A DNA stretch of 64,000 bases from the NCBI RefSeq assembly GCF_003369915.1, contig NW_022881603.1, positions 6,865,249 through 6,929,248 of the forward strand, in the 5' to 3' direction. The position numbers and the translations under genes are program-made. Numbering within the stretch: position 1 is the first letter of the stretch; the number at the start of each line of letters is the position of its first letter. The notes under the pieces were generated by a model. That model worked only from the letters and a program-made list of their open reading frames with translations, searched no databases and had not been told where the DNA came from. Shown piece by piece: positions 33,643 through 46,379 of this stretch. This DNA is from Drosophila miranda. Lineage: Eukaryota; Arthropoda; Insecta; Diptera; Drosophilidae.

Positions 33643-36251
33643 TGTAACGAGTAACGAAGAGAATCTTCGCACGATGAAGCTGGTGGTCGGCTAACTGAGA
33701 AGGAGTACGCGCTCGCTTCCACGGCTGATCTCTGGTCGGAAATGGGGATGGGTTCTTTAGGGTAACCCTCCAGTTAGGTTGCTTCGCTCCTGCTGGTATT
33801 ATTTTATTAAAATTCGCGTACTCTTTTTGGTAATGGGATGGGGACAGACAAGGAAAGGATCGTTAGGGGTACGGAAAGTATAGTGGGGCAAAGATAGTGA
33901 AGAGAAGGAGTAGGGATCTACCACCGCGGCGGACATCTCTGTTTTGCTGGCACGGAGTCGTGCCACGCCCACCCTACCATGATCCTGAAAGAGCCAATAA
34001 TAATATCAGGATCCCTGGAGTGTCCGGTATTGGTCATCCTATTTCGCTCACGAGCGGCATGGTTCCCCCAAATGCGGTAACGTCTAGCACATATTCATCT
34101 TAACAATCATTTTATTAGAAACTATATTCAGATACTATATTCATGTTACAAGAAAAAAGAAACACTAACCGAGAACTCCAAGACAAGACTAAATGGACAA
34201 AAGGAGGAACGAAAAGCGTCACAAGAGATATAGCTATTATTACTAGGGAATATTTAGATAAATAAATACGATAAGTGTAAATAGTTATAAGTGCATATAC
34301 GATATTTTATAGCGCGATATAAACTAATGATTTTTCCTTAGATAGAAAGATAATACTATAGCGCAATATAGGTACACATGTCCCAGCACATCGGCTTCAG
34401 GGAGTAGTTGGACATACTATTCGTTCTACCAAGCGTATTGTAAAGGCAGAAGGCCAATCAGCTGTGACTACTTTAAAAGTGTGAGGTCAACGACCGACAA
34501 ACAGCTCTAGCAAAAAAGAACGAAGCTTTTGCCACGCTCGCGGAATTTTGGGAGGCAATAAAATGTAATGTTGTTGGTATATTATAAAGCTCACTCAGTT
34601 TTTGTTTGTGTTCCCGCGGCGAAAGATCTTTCGTAGCTGGGCGTGTGGCTGTGTGTGGGTGCATTAAACTTTTACCTGCAAACCAAAAACAAAATCGTAC
34701 AGCGCGTGCTGCATGGCATAAGCTCGCGGAGGGGACCCGGCCGAGCGGACGCTTTTAAGCTCAAACTTTTAAGCTTTTATCAAATGCATTTTCAAACTTT
34801 CCATTGGTTGGTGGGTATTTTTTCTGGTTTTTTTTTCTGTTACAATTAACACTAAGTATATCCAACTACACAAAAACAGACATATCAACGGACTGCGAGG
34901 TTCAAGGGAATGCGAGTCACGGTGGGATCTTACTGTCCTCAGTGGCTTTCAGTGGGCGGTGTATACATATGTATGTGAGCACATCTCTTACAGTTTTCAT
35001 TCAGCCTACATAATGACACTAACGTGCACATAAGACAAACGCTGGCCTCCACTGCACTTTAAAAAAACTTTTGGAACAGCTAGGCCGAATCACGAGACGA
35101 ACAATAGAGGCGATAGCACTAGGGGTCGCCGGGAGGTTATGTACACACGTGGTGCACTATTTTTTCCCGCCCGGTAGGAACATTTAAGCGGCTTCGGGCC
35201 TACGCTGACTGCCAGCACCGGTTTCCGTTTCTTGGCCCGGTTTTGAATGCGAAACGGTTACGCCACTTCGCCGCACTAAGCCCGTTCAGACGGCTGTCCT
35301 CGTCTCGCGCAGCCAAAGTTCACTGCCCGCGACTTGGTGGATCAGCTGGTTCGTAGTGCGGGGGCTTAAAGCTCGGGCTGCAGCTTTTGGATAATTCCCA
35401 AACTAAGTGCCGATTCTAATGTGGAATTTGAAAATACTGATCAGGCTACTTTTTCTAACAGTTACTCCATGCACATATTTACCCGGTTGGAACTGGCACT
35501 GCGAAAATAGGGGGATGGGGTTGAGGTGCTAATTCCTTCTTTCTCCAGGTGTTTTTTTTTTTTTTTTTTTTGTGTTGGGGCTGCTCACCTCCAAGCGGAA
35601 ACTACAGAAAAAGTCGGAAAATCTAACTTCGAGGCTCCTAGCACTGTCGAAGGCCGGTACTCACGTTTTCGATTAGAGCCCAATCTGCTTTCTTGGGTTC
35701 TTTTTTCCCGATCGAGTGCACTTTGGTTTCACACCACGGTTATTTACGGCGGTTTAATTTTATTTTTATTATTTTTTTTTCTTACCGCGCAACTGAATGC
35801 TTGTACGGCCACGAGGAGAAAGAAAGATTTGGGCGGATCTACTGACCAACAAAAATTTTGTTCTCCGGATCTGCCTTTGCACGATCCTTCGCCATTCACC
35901 TTGAATGGTTATGGACATGGTGGGGAGATTTTTTGTTCGTTTTTAAGCATATTCTTAATGTCAACCCTAGATGGCGCTAGCCCTCACACGACCAGGAACA
36001 TTTAACATGTAACACCACAACAAGAAATTAAGCCAACCTAACTATACACTAACTATGGGGACTAAACTTAATAATTAATAAGTATCTCGGTGAGGTGTGA
36101 TATATACTTGTATAAATAATACAATATATATAAATATATTTATATATATATTATATACATAAATATATAAATTGTACAAATACCATCGGGCATACTTTCA
36201 GGCGAAGAACACAAATATGCTTTCCTATCCGCCCGACAAGCGACCACTACA
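33643..36251 (-). repeat. 5' LTR (right on plus strand)
   Basis: 2609 bp, the same length as the left LTR, with scattered single-base differences (for example near 33839, 33899, 34805-34817 and 35064-35070). Transcription would start within it and run leftward. Confidence 0.92.
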
Positions 36252-36255
36252 GTCC

Positions 36256-36730
36256 CTCGGCAATAAAAGTGCAAGTGACAAATGGTGGGGGCAGACCAGA
36301 CCAGGCCCATAGAAGCACTTCAAGACCAGAGTCAGAGCTCAATTAGATTTCATTAAATTGTTGCAACAGCGAACGAAATGCGAGCACAAATGAAAATGAA
36401 AATGAGAATTAATTGCTCTAATCACTTGTGCGCGAATAAACAAATGTTTAGAGCAGCGAACTGCAGTGAACTGTAACGAAGTAATTATTGTACCCGGGAG
36501 AGGAGAGGGCGAAAAATCGAAAGCTAACCAACTGTCGAATGGAGGCGGGGGGCGGGCGTCGGAAGAGTAAATAACAAAGACGAATGGGGTTCGGCGTTTG
36601 GCGCTCGGCTTCGTATTGAGATTTATCTAGTTTAACAATGCTCTTAAAGCCTCTAGAAACAAACATAATACGCGTAAATTATTAAAAATAATGGACATTC
36701 GTGTGTGTTGAGCTGATGGAGGGATTCATT
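36256..36730. other. Tail-to-tail spacer of unit 3, right part
   Basis: Continuation of the spacer broken at 24897; matches about 3840-4323 of unit 1. The AAATGA-type repeat near 36388-36405 is shorter here. No gene is seen. Confidence 0.6.
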
Positions 36731-38086
36731 TTAATGAATTTTTAGGGGTACTGTACGCTTGGTCCTCGATAAATCGTTCAGCTCCATTTGGCTCTTTGGA
36801 CGGACTAGCATCTGTACGGATCTCAGAGATCTGAAGCTATACCATTGCTCCCAGAAAATGCCCTGGACATTGTCCACCTCGGCCTTGAAGTACTTGCCAT
36901 TCAAATTGCTATGGGAAGAGGATATTAACTGAATAATTCGTATGTGTTTGTGTGATACTCAGTGGACGGATGAATTACCTTCGCGAACAGAAGTCGTACC
37001 ACCAGGCTCCGTAGTGATACTCGGCGCAATTCATATGCGTAAATTCATCGTTATCCCTATCGAAGGTTGAGAATTTCATCTTGTCATGGGTGCGTAACGC
37101 GTCGCTGGAATTTCCTTGATGATAGCCGAGCAATTTCAATTCGTAGCCTTCCTCCTCGCTGCCAATAACAAAGTCATCGTAGTGAGCATAGCTTGACTCT
37201 CCATTGAATCTCCTGAAGCTTATGTAGAGCTCATGAGGCTGGGAGCTGGTCAGGCGGTGCAGTTTTTCGAGGCCAATAAAGAACTCCCCGTTGAGCTTGC
37301 CAAACCCTTTCCTGTACTGATCCCAGTTGCGATAGAAGTTCACAGAGCCATCCAGTCGACGCTGAATAGCCATCCATCCAGGACCGGCGGCCGTGAGACC
37401 CTCACAGGACACCAGAAAGGGCAGGAACCCTGGCAAATGGATCAAATGAATCCCAGACGACATGCCGTAGGGCATACAAGAGGTGGTGGCTGCCTCCCAG
37501 TCTGCCAACAGGTCGTCCTTCTTCTCCCTGAATTTACCTTCAAAATATACGACTTTGGCTCTCAGATGATCGATCAATGCCGCACTGGAGGTGTTCTGTT
37601 TTCTTAAATCAGTCAACAAGTGGTGCTTCCTCTTCAATCTGGTCTGGTAAACCTTGACCTTCTGCTCGAGTTCCTTGATTTGATCCGCCTTTTCCTTCAG
37701 TTTGGCTGTATATTCTGTGAGATTCTCAAATCTCTTCAGTAGATCGTCGTCAGTGTGTTCCTTGGTTTGAAGCTTGTTTATTTCATTTCCTCTGTCTTTG
37801 ATAGTGGCTGCACTCTCTGCTATTTTACCCATATAAACGTCCAATAGATCATCCAGATCTCCTTTGCTAATGCGAATGGTTTTGTGCTGATCAATGTGGA
37901 CTTCTGCCAACTTCTCGTGCACGGCTGTGACATTGGCAATGGGCATGCTACTTGACGGTACTACTTCATTTTTGTTCTTCAAGTCTATAATGGCAGCCTT
38001 GGTTGGCTTAAGCTTGGCGGTGGCCTCAAAGGACCAAGGTACAGCCAAAAGAATCAGCAGTAAAAGCAGTAAAAGCAGTTTTCCAT
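36731..38086 (-). pseudogene. Fibrinogen-related (FReD) protein, copy 3, nearly complete
   Basis: This is the best-preserved FReD copy. A continuous frame runs from near 38144 to the splice donor at 36979/36978, then a 70-nt intron (36909-36978) and the last exon 36731-36908 (NLNGKYFKAEVDNVQGIFW, stop TAA). It retains the 88-bp fibrinogen segment (RRFNGESSYAHYDDFVIG) and the 5 bp lost in copies 1, 2 and 4. However, the expected ATG (38086-38084) is out of frame, because an AGCAGTAAA-type duplication adds 5 bp in the signal-peptide codons near 38063-38080. No other in-frame ATG is seen before the coiled coil, so it is probably non-functional unless it uses a non-AUG start. An LTR element lies 480 bp from its 3' end. 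Confidence 0.85.
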
Positions 38087-38339
38087 TGTGAGTCGTATTC
38101 TCCGAACCATGCACATTGCAATCAAAATTAAACTGAGATCGCAAACGAAATGCATTTTAAATGAATTGACTGTTCAAATCCGGAAGCTAATGCAAAGCTG
38201 TTTGCTGATAAGAATTACTGCACTTCCAAGCCGCACTTGAACTTGAAAGTGTACTTGTACAGCTGCGTTTGATTCGTTTGTTAACCATAGCTGGGCTTAA
38301 ATTTAAAGTTTATTTTAAATACAAATATTTAAATTATTT

Positions 38340-38350
38340 TAATACATTAT
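38340..38350. repeat. Target-site duplication of the I-clade LINE, left
   Basis: TAATACATTAT here is repeated at 45107-45117 on the other side of the insertion. The undisturbed units have TAATATATTAT at this place. Confidence 0.8.
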
Positions 38351-38732
38351 TATTTTTTTTTTTTTTTTTTTTTTTAGGATTTAAGTTACCAAGCTACCCG
38401 TGAGTAGCGTGGGATTATTTGGCCGCCCGCCTTTTGAAGGTGGAAATTGCCAAGTCAAAGAATAGAAGATGTTGGAGTACTATTTATAGCTTTACATCAA
38501 TTTCGTCGATGAAGTCAATTAGTGTTTGGTACCCGCTGATGTTTGCCTTGTTGTGTTGTACTTTGTACAATTGAAAATTAAATGCGAGGCGTTATCGCAC
38601 CGATACTATCGCATGTATCACATATGTTACTAGGAACTACATGCATTTTGGCGAGAGTGTGCCTATCGAATGCGTTACCACTAAGCAGTCTGTTGATTCT
38701 TTTAGCGTCAATGGCTTTAAGCTTAGTTTTAT

Positions 38733-41700
38733 TTAGGAACCACGGTTTGATGAAGATGAGGGGAAAAGCGAGCAGTAACCTCGGTGCTTGATACTAGCAA
38801 ACTCGGCGTATTCTCTCTCCCATTCTGCTTTTAAGATTCTGTGTATTTCGCACATAGCGTCTTTAAGGTTCCATTTAACCACTGTGTATTTTCCTCGTCT
38901 GTGGGCTTCTTTGGCTGCTGCGTCAACTGAAGTGTTCTGAGGGATGTTAGCGTGTCCGGGAATGTAGTGAACCTCTACAGTTCTTAGATGTGGATTTTGT
39001 TGGATCTTTTCTCTGATTTTGTAGGCGATAGAGATATCCTGAATGTTCTTCGCCAGAAGGAGGGCCCCGTTTCTGCTGTCTGTCAGGAGCGCGACACGAG
39101 GAAAATTGTACAAAATAACATGGTCTAATGCCTTCTCGATAGCAAGGAGCTCGGCGGACAACGAGGAAAGGGTTTTGTGCGTGTAATAGCTATCTAAAAA
39201 ACCTGTCCTATCGTGCAGGAAAGCGGCGCTGGAATGCCCATCTGCGACTGACCCATCCGTGTAATAGATTTCAAAACCACCCTTTGTCAGCTGATCCTTC
39301 TTTTCCCCGTGGAGCAGCATGATACCTGCCTGGTCTATAGCGTGCTTGTTGGGTGCAGAACCCTTGAAAAATTCTAAGTCGGAGCTAATTTTAGTGCAGA
39401 ACGAAGCTGTGTTCTCGAAAACCTCAACTCTATCTATTATGCTGCCAAACTCCCGATATGCCTTAGCGTAGCCCGTGTTTAAATCCCTATTTGCTGACAC
39501 TGTTTCACTTGCTGGGAGATTAAATGCAAACACCTTAACCAACTCTTTCGCCGCCAGGAATCTCATCCTGTAGTTCGGGGAAGTTCTCCTGCCATGTGAT
39601 ATATGATAGGAACGGGAGTGCAGATTATCAGACCCAGCGACTTTCTGAGGTGATGGTTGCAGTGGGATTTGATTTTGGCCAAGGCAGATTTGGACAGGTT
39701 GCAGAATGATGAGCACGCGTACTCTAGCCTACTTCTGACAAATGCCTTGTAAAATATAAGCCCTCTTTTGGGGCTGATACCATAGTGACACCCACTGAGT
39801 AATCTGAGAAACGCACAGTTTCTGTTCGATTCCGAGATGGCCAGATCAATGTGACCAGAGGCTTGTTTGCTGAGATAGTCCTGCCTAGGTATTTGATCTG
39901 CTCTACTTGTCTGATCTCAACTCCTTGATGCGAGATGTTTAGCGCAGCTCTACGATTGTTGAAGTAAATCACTTTAGACTTCACCGGATTGAATGACAGG
40001 TTTAGCCTATTGCATTTTTCTTCGAACTTATCTATACTGTCTTCCAGCACCCGTTTCGCAATGGATACGTCTTTATGAAAACAAACTATGAAAAAGTCAT
40101 CAGCATACTGAAACAGTAAGCAGTTATGACTGTTAATATCATGTAGTTCGGCTGTGTAAAGGTTAAAAAAGGTTGGGCTGAGACAGCTACCCTGGCTAAC
40201 ACCTCTGTTCACCTCTACCTCGCTTTTGCCCTTTATGAGAATTCGTCTGTTAAGGAAGCTGGAGATCCAAGCCGTGAGGCTTGTATTTAACCGCATATCC
40301 CTCATCCTGTGCTCGAGTGTGTCTACTCTTACGCAGTCGAACGCTCTTTGTAAATCTAGGCAAGCTGCGACAACCTGACAACCCCTCGCCTTCAGCGCCA
40401 GAACTTTGCTGATAAGGTCGTTGATGCAAAGAGCCGTGGACCTGTTTCTCCTGAAGGCATAGGACCTGACCGGCAGCAGGTCACAGTTTGCTATGTGCTC
40501 GTCCAACTTCAACTTTATCAACCCCTCTATGGATTTAAACAGCGTGTTAATCAAACAAATCGGCCTATGGTTTTGGAAGGAAGTAGGGTCTGCATTCTTC
40601 TTGGTGATGGGTACCACTTTTATCCTGCGCCAGACTTCAGGGATGACGCCACTCAGCCATACTTTATTTATAATTTCAAAAATGTCTTGTTTTTTCCCAC
40701 TTGGTAGCTTTTGAAGCATCCTGAACGAGATGCCATCAGGGCCTCTAGCCGAATTGGGGTTCCTGGTTTTTAGGAAGGCCATTCTTCCAGTTCCAGGGGT
40801 TCCGGGTCGTCTGGTCCTAACAAAGGGGCAGGAATTTTCTTAGGGGGCCTACTGTTTGACGTGGATGGGGTTACTTTAACCATATTGAGAAAGTTTTTGT
40901 CATCTTCGTTCGTCCATTTGTTCCCTACATTTTTGATTTGACCGTATTTTTTGATGTTCTATGCTCCACATAGAGGGCGATGAGGAGACCTCTTCTATAA
41001 ACTTGGAAAAGTTGCGCTTTCTAAGATTTTTTACGTGATTTTGTAGATTTTTGTCAGCTTCTAAGGTTGCTCTGGCATCAGCCAATTTTTTGGTGAGGTA
41101 GAATTTTTGCCTGCAAGCGTTTCTCACGCGAAGAAGTTTTTCCGTTTCCTCGTTCCACCATTTCTTAGCAACGGACTTGTTCTTGCTTGGGAATGTGACC
41201 GTGTTTTTTAAGGTCAGGGATTTCACTTTTTCATTGAGCTCCTCCAGATTTGAGAAATCACTTGCACCCAGAATCCGGGCTATTCTGTTGTGAAGGATCT
41301 TCTTGCCTTGGAGGGGGGCATTTAGGCCTTGCACTGATAATACAATTGGGAAGTGGTTGCTGTTCGTAATTTTTGTTTTGAGGACTTGCCAGTTAATAGT
41401 TCCATTTCTGTAGTTCGAAAAAGAAAGGTCAAGAACGGAGAATTGAGATGGGCTCCTGGAGAAGGTTGGCGAACCGTCGTTTAGGCAGATAAATCCGGCC
41501 TCCCGGGTGGAATTCTCAATGCTGCGACCCTTGCGATCACAGATCGGACTTCCCCAGATAGAAGACCTAGCGTTGAAGTCCCCGCCCACTATTGAGGGTA
41601 TGTCAAGCGAAGCCGCGAATTCGAAAAACTTTTTTGTGCCCGATTTAAACTGTGAAACTGTTGTTGATGGCGGTGCATATATGCTAAAAATATTGAAATT

Positions 41701-41985
41701 GCTCTTGAGGTTTAATGTTTTTATTCCTAAAATTTCCAAGTCGTTCTCTATTTTTAAAATGCTGAATTGAATGTTTTTCCTGACGTAGATGCCAACCCCG
41801 CCGTAGCCGTCCTCTCTGGGCCTGCAGAAAAAGTTATAGTCTAAAATGCTGCAGTCCGCGTTGTTCAGCACCCAAATCTCTGAGAGGATGGCAATATCTA
41901 TTGCGTTCTTGTCTAGGAACATTGAGAGGAGCTGTTTGTTGTTGTTGTGTGTCAGACTTTGAATATTTAGCTGAAGAATCTTCAT
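38733..41985 (-). pseudogene. I-clade LINE ORF2 (endonuclease, RT, RNase H), frameshifted
   Basis: Endonuclease frame 41985-40900 (MKILQLNIQSLTHNNNKQLL; GGDFNARSSIWGSP). RT frame 40782-39724 (PNSARGPDGISFRMLQKLPS; HRPICLINTLFKSIEGLI; RGVSQGSCLSPTFFNLY; FQYADDFFIVCF). RNase H frame 39716-38733 (EIYYTDGSVADGHSSAAFLH; LLTDSRNGALLLA; VHYIPGHANIPQN). The frames are joined by indels near 40930 and 39850-39720. Confidence 0.85.
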
Positions 41986-43526
41986 TGTTGGATGTTTTGA
42001 GAACCAACTGCCATCCCTTGGGCAATCTGACGCCTATCTAGTTCTGCGTTGGAAGCATTGACAAATTCTCTAATTTCCTTAATAAATTTATTCGCTAAAG
42101 AATCCCCTTTAATGATGTTGTTTGGATCAATCAGGAACGCTGTGAGTTTGGCTCCAAGTGCGTTTAGCTTATCCTGGGCCAGAGAAGATGCCACGGATGA
42201 AGATCTAACAAATTTCTCGCTCATTTGGACGCAGTCTGAGTTTATTGAGTTCTTCCACTCTGCCATGTTGGCTGCTGCCTTGGCCGCCTCTGCGTTCCGG
42301 GCGGCAACCCTATTGGATTTGGTCACTTCCGCGAAAGAGGTGACAGAATGAATTTCCCTGGCGGACTCTAAGCTGTTATTTAAGAATTCAGGGGAGCGGT
42401 TAGATTGCCAACTGGGTCTAGGAAATTCCCCTTGATCCCTTAGGTTGGGGGAAGTTCTATCAAAAAGGAACGGATATCTAGCCTTGACCTCAGCTCTAGT
42501 TAGGTTTTCCAGTGTCATACACTTTTGAATGGCGTACGCTTTTTTTGGGTGGCAGCATGTTCCCCCTTGCAGTTAGCACAGACCAGCCCTGAGCAGATAA
42601 TATCTTTGCTGTGATCTTGTCCGCATTTGAAACATTTTGCTCCACTCTTGCAATGTTGCGCCAGATGGCCAAACCTAAGACACCTGAAACATTGAATAAG
42701 CTGAACAAAAGGTTTCACTTCTACTTTAGAATATAGAAAATTGATTTTGGTTGGTAACTGCTCTCCTCTGAACCAGAGTTTCACCCTGCCAGTAGGTACA
42801 CGTTCCCCCGATGCTCTATCACATCGCGTAATCCGAACTATCTCCTCAATTGGGATATCCGAGGTTACAAGCTCCGCTAGCTGTTCCTCCGAGTAGTGCC
42901 CGGGGATCCCAAAAAATTAACCCTGCTTTTTGGACGAAGTGCCTAAAGATTCGGGTTGAGTACCCTTGAGCAGCGAAAACACTGTTTTCCACTAGCCCGT
43001 TTGCACACTCCGCCGACCCGCACACAATCTTGCACCTGCCATAGCCCATTCTAGCAACCTCCTCGATATCGCTAATGCCCTGTTTCAGCAGCAGATCGGA
43101 TAGATCAAACTTGTTTATAGCAATTCTGGCATTATTCGCACTCATTTTGTCGATACAAACAATGTATGGGCCTTTATGCCCCTCATAATACTTGTTAACG
43201 ATGATTTTGCGGTTATTTCCGTTTTTCGTACTCACGGAAGCCACACAAACCGCGTCACTCTTCTCTCTCTCTTTCGTCGTAGAAATGTTTGATGTCATGA
43301 TTGTTTTCGTGTTCGTGGACATGTTTGTCGACACGTTCGTCGACAAGTTTGGTTTCTTGCACAGCAGTTTAGAAGCCAAAAGCTGCGGAGCCGTTTTTGT
43401 CGCCATCTTTACTCCTACCCGCATGGCGGATTTAGCTTCTCCTTCCCTTTTTTTCAGCGTTTCCATGCGAATTTTAACTCCCGTCGCCTTCTCCGTGGCC
43501 ATCCTTGTCTTTCCTATGCTTTCCAT
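41982..43526 (-). pseudogene. I-clade LINE ORF1 (Gag-like), frameshifted
   Basis: It begins with MESIGKTRMATEK (43526). A Thr/Lys/Asn-rich region is followed by a domain with GPYIVCIDKMSANNARIAIN and then CCHC knuckles (CFRCLRFGHLAQHC; CFKCGQDHSKDIIC) in a second frame (42784-42515), and a C-terminal part in a third (42518-41982). Frame changes fall near 42900 and 42530. It resembles the I-factor ORF1 protein, an RNA-binding partner of ORF2. Confidence 0.8.
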
Positions 43527-43775
43527 GCTTCTCAGGGTCCAGACGGAGTTCCAAGAGCCGTTTTAAGAGTTATTCCGGAACGCCATGCAGTAAATTCCAG
43601 GTTTTTCGACTTAATTGATGAAGCTTTGGGAATTTCTTCGCGCCGTCTTCGTAGGCGTGTGAGGCGCCCCCAGAAGCTTCGGAAAATGTCTTTTTGATTA
43701 AAACTATCAGCGAACGTCTTGAAATATGTTAATTTTTTCCTTCCGCAAACAATTTTAGGTACGCGCCATCACATA

Positions 43776-45088
43776 GGTTAGGTTAGGTTAAGGCGGTAGC
43801 CGGGAGGGGGGGATAAGAGCCTCCCGCCCCCAAGCTCACTTGGACCTATAAAAGGTCCGTTGTGTTGCCGCATGGGCATGTGCCCCTTCGCGTTGCCCGA
43901 ACCGTGAGAGCATACTACTGCAGGTTAAGGGCAGTCCCATCCGGTGGCTTGGATGTATTTGGACAAGGTCACTGGTTTGATTTCGGACAGGTCCGAAATG
44001 TCCTTGAGGAAAGCGGCCCGAGAATACGAAGACGGCGATTTCCAAGGGCTGGGCAGTGGCAGAAGAAGTGGGGGACCGATTCCTCCTCCTCCTCGTCGCG
44101 ACAACTCCTGCAGAAGTCGTTATGAGGGATTGACAGTCTAGAGGCATGAGTGCCGATCTGCCAGTGTCCCGTAATGGCTCTAGTAACTGCAGAGCACTGT
44201 GCTCTGCTGAGTTTATACAGCTCTGCTGAGCGCTTCTTCGATCGATGTGGCCATATAAATCTTGAGACTTTACAGCAAACGGTTTGCTGCCATCTCCTAT
44301 TGGCATTTTGCTTTCGTGCGTTAGAAGCCTGCACGTAGCCAAGGGCATCGCTACTTGCTCCCTCTACGATAGGAGAGGAATCGTAGTACCCTGCCTGGCA
44401 GCTCGTCGGCGGCATCGTTCCCCTCGATGTCCCTGTGGCCGGGGACCCATATAAGGAAGAGATCTAACTGCTCTGCGATCTCGTGCAGAGACCTGCGGCA
44501 GTCATTTACAGTCGCTGAGTTCGACGATATTGAGCCTAGAGCTTTGATAGCTGCTTGAGTGTCCGAGAAGACGCACACTAAGTGCGTATCTAGAAGTAGT
44601 TTGGAGACGATCGAAATGGCCTCCTTGATGGCTTCAACCTCCGCTTGGAACACACTACAGTGATCCGGGAGCCTGAAGCAATGACTGATGTTCAGCTCGC
44701 TGCAGTAGACTCCGCCTCCCACGCGGCCGTCCAGCTTTGAGCCATCAGTGTAGAAGTGGACCGCAGGTCCTGGTTCGCCCATCTCCCAGTCCTCCCTAGG
44801 TGGGATTGATACCTGGAAGGGCGTCGAGAGGTGATCACTAGGAATACAGTAATCTGTCCTCTCTGGTAATTGCGGGAGTCTCATCAGGATTCCCGAGTGC
44901 CCAACCGCGGATGCTTTCCACAGTCTGGCTTCTCTCATTCTGAGGGCGGAAAGTGTTGCCACCTTCTTTCCCATGAGATCCACAGGGAGGAGGTCCAGCA
45001 CAGTATCCAGGGCTTCCCCTGGAGTAGTGCGTAGCCCGCCAGTTATGCATAGCTCTGCCATGCGTTGAACTCTGCTGAGTTTATTGAG
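43776..45088 (-). mobile_element. 5'-truncated LOA-clade LINE nested in the I-clade LINE
   Basis: A 1.3-kb fragment covering the end of RT and the RNase H of a LOA element (FYTDGSKLDGRVGGGVY; WVPGHRDIEGNDAADE), starting on the plus strand with GGTTA repeats like the element at 7801 but of a different subfamily. A perfect 13-bp duplication, GCGCCATCACATA, flanks it (43763-43775 and 45089-45101). Truncation at its 5' side is typical of target-primed insertion. Its frame is broken near 44351-44415. Confidence 0.87.
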
Positions 45089-45106
45089 GCGCCATCACAT
45101 AAAACG

Positions 45107-46379
45107 TAATACATTATTTAAATACATTTTTTTTTAAACATTGGTGTTTTTTTCATTCACTTTCATACTTCGCGCTCTACTTAAAGCAGGTTGGCAGTCC
45201 AGCAGCATTTCATTCGAGGTGCAGATTTTCAGCAGTTGGCAGTTTTCCGTTTATCGATAGCAACAATGAAATACCCTTCTGGAATATTTAAACCTATTTC
45301 AACGATTTCTTTCTACAGAGACCAAGAATAATCATGCATGAATATGTCTAACACATATCAATTTGAGAATATTTCTTCATCAATTACGTTTTAAAAACAT
45401 TTTGGAAAACAGGGTATACTAAGGGCTATACACGCATAATGTCTTTAAATACCAGCAACATTGCGACTGTTTTTTTGTTTAACTATTTTGTTTAAACCTT
45501 GTTTAAGTCAAAAAAACAACAAAAGCAAGGACTAAAAACTAACCAATTTTGTAGAAAATGTATTTATCAACGGCCTAAAACTATGTGAGCCGAACTAAGT
45601 GTTTTAGTTAGCCAGAATTATTCAACGGAATCTCTAAATTGAGCAATATGAACGACTAGCCTCGTTTTTTTGTTTTGACTTATTTCGCTAAAACCGTTTT
45701 TTTGCTTGACCTATTTCACTAATACCTTCTTTTAGACAAGATCCAATAAAAGCAAGTGTTTAAAATAATCTAGTCATTTCGCAAATAGATTCACTAATCG
45801 GATGAAACTATGTGGGCATGGCTTTATGTTCTATATAGCTAGTAATATTCCACGGAATATCATAAACGAGGAATATGTAAAATAGAAATTGAATTCGTCA
45901 GTATATTTACGGTTTATTTTTTAAATGAGACGGTACATTTCGGTATATTTCTGAGGGTCGGACGGTATATTTTAGCGATAAGCCCGTGGATAATACTGAG
46001 GGACAGGACTTCATTTTCTTTTTTTCTTTTTTTGGCAATTTATTTATTCAGCTCTTGGAATTTATTATCTTATCTGATCAAATACTTGTTCAATACAATA
46101 TATCGGTGGAACAAAGTTCAATTAAAACAAAGGTGAGGCGAGACATTTTCCGGTCAACCTGCGCGTCCATCGCGGTGTTTTCCGCACACAGAGAACGGTG
46201 ACTGGAAAAAAATGTAAATCCCCGTACTTCCAGCTAGTAGCTGGCCACATCCAGAAAAACCTGCTGTGTCATTATAGCCACGTCAGCAATCATCTTAGTT
46301 GGCGAGCTTGTGCCTGCAGTCACTGAATTTTATTTTATTTCATCACTTTCAGCTGGCACCCGGAGCAAATAGGATCATC
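45107..46379. other. Dcr-2 5' region, unit 4
   Basis: Continuation of the head-to-head spacer after the LINE. It is longer than in units 2-3, keeping about 230 bp lost there (about 45530-45730) and a block of CGGTATATTT-type repeats (about 45915-45975). A possible 3' splice site (TTTCAG at 46347-46352), 28 bp before the ATG, suggests a 5' UTR intron. No coding sequence is seen. Confidence 0.55.
45252..45259. promoter_or_regulatory. DRE-like TATCGATA motif, unit 4
   Basis: Exact TATCGATA, about 1.1 kb upstream of the Dcr-2 copy 4 ATG; candidate DREF site. Confidence 0.4.

Larger units (their letters stand above)
24898..36251 (-). mobile_element. Gypsy-superfamily LTR retrotransposon (Osvaldo/Ulysses-like), 11,354 bp
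   Basis: Complete element in minus orientation. Two 2609-bp LTRs (24898-27506 and 33643-36251) differ at only about a dozen sites. An 18-nt primer site matches the tRNA-Lys 3' end; gag and pol lie between; GTCC duplications flank it. There is no envelope ORF: after integrase only about 90 bp remain before the LTR. Very long LTRs and a tRNA-Lys primer recall Osvaldo and Ulysses of Drosophila, which is inference. Pol has at least two single-base frameshifts, so this copy is probably not autonomous. Confidence 0.9.
38351..45106 (-). mobile_element. I-clade non-LTR retrotransposon with a nested LINE
   Basis: Minus-strand LINE. Its poly-A tail is the T-run at about 38353-38375, and its 5' end is at 45106, flanked by the 11-bp duplication. 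Without the nested insertion (43776-45101) it is about 5.43 kb, a typical full length for I elements. ORF1 has Gag-type CCHC knuckles; ORF2 has endonuclease, RT and RNase H, which fits the I clade and not Jockey. Several frameshifts break both ORFs. It lies in the FReD/Dcr-2 head-to-head spacer of unit 3/4. Confidence 0.85.

Noticed and set aside
43776..43800. Possible telomeric array from the GGTTA repeats
   Set aside because: Only three repeats, located exactly at the 3' end of a LINE with target-site duplications.
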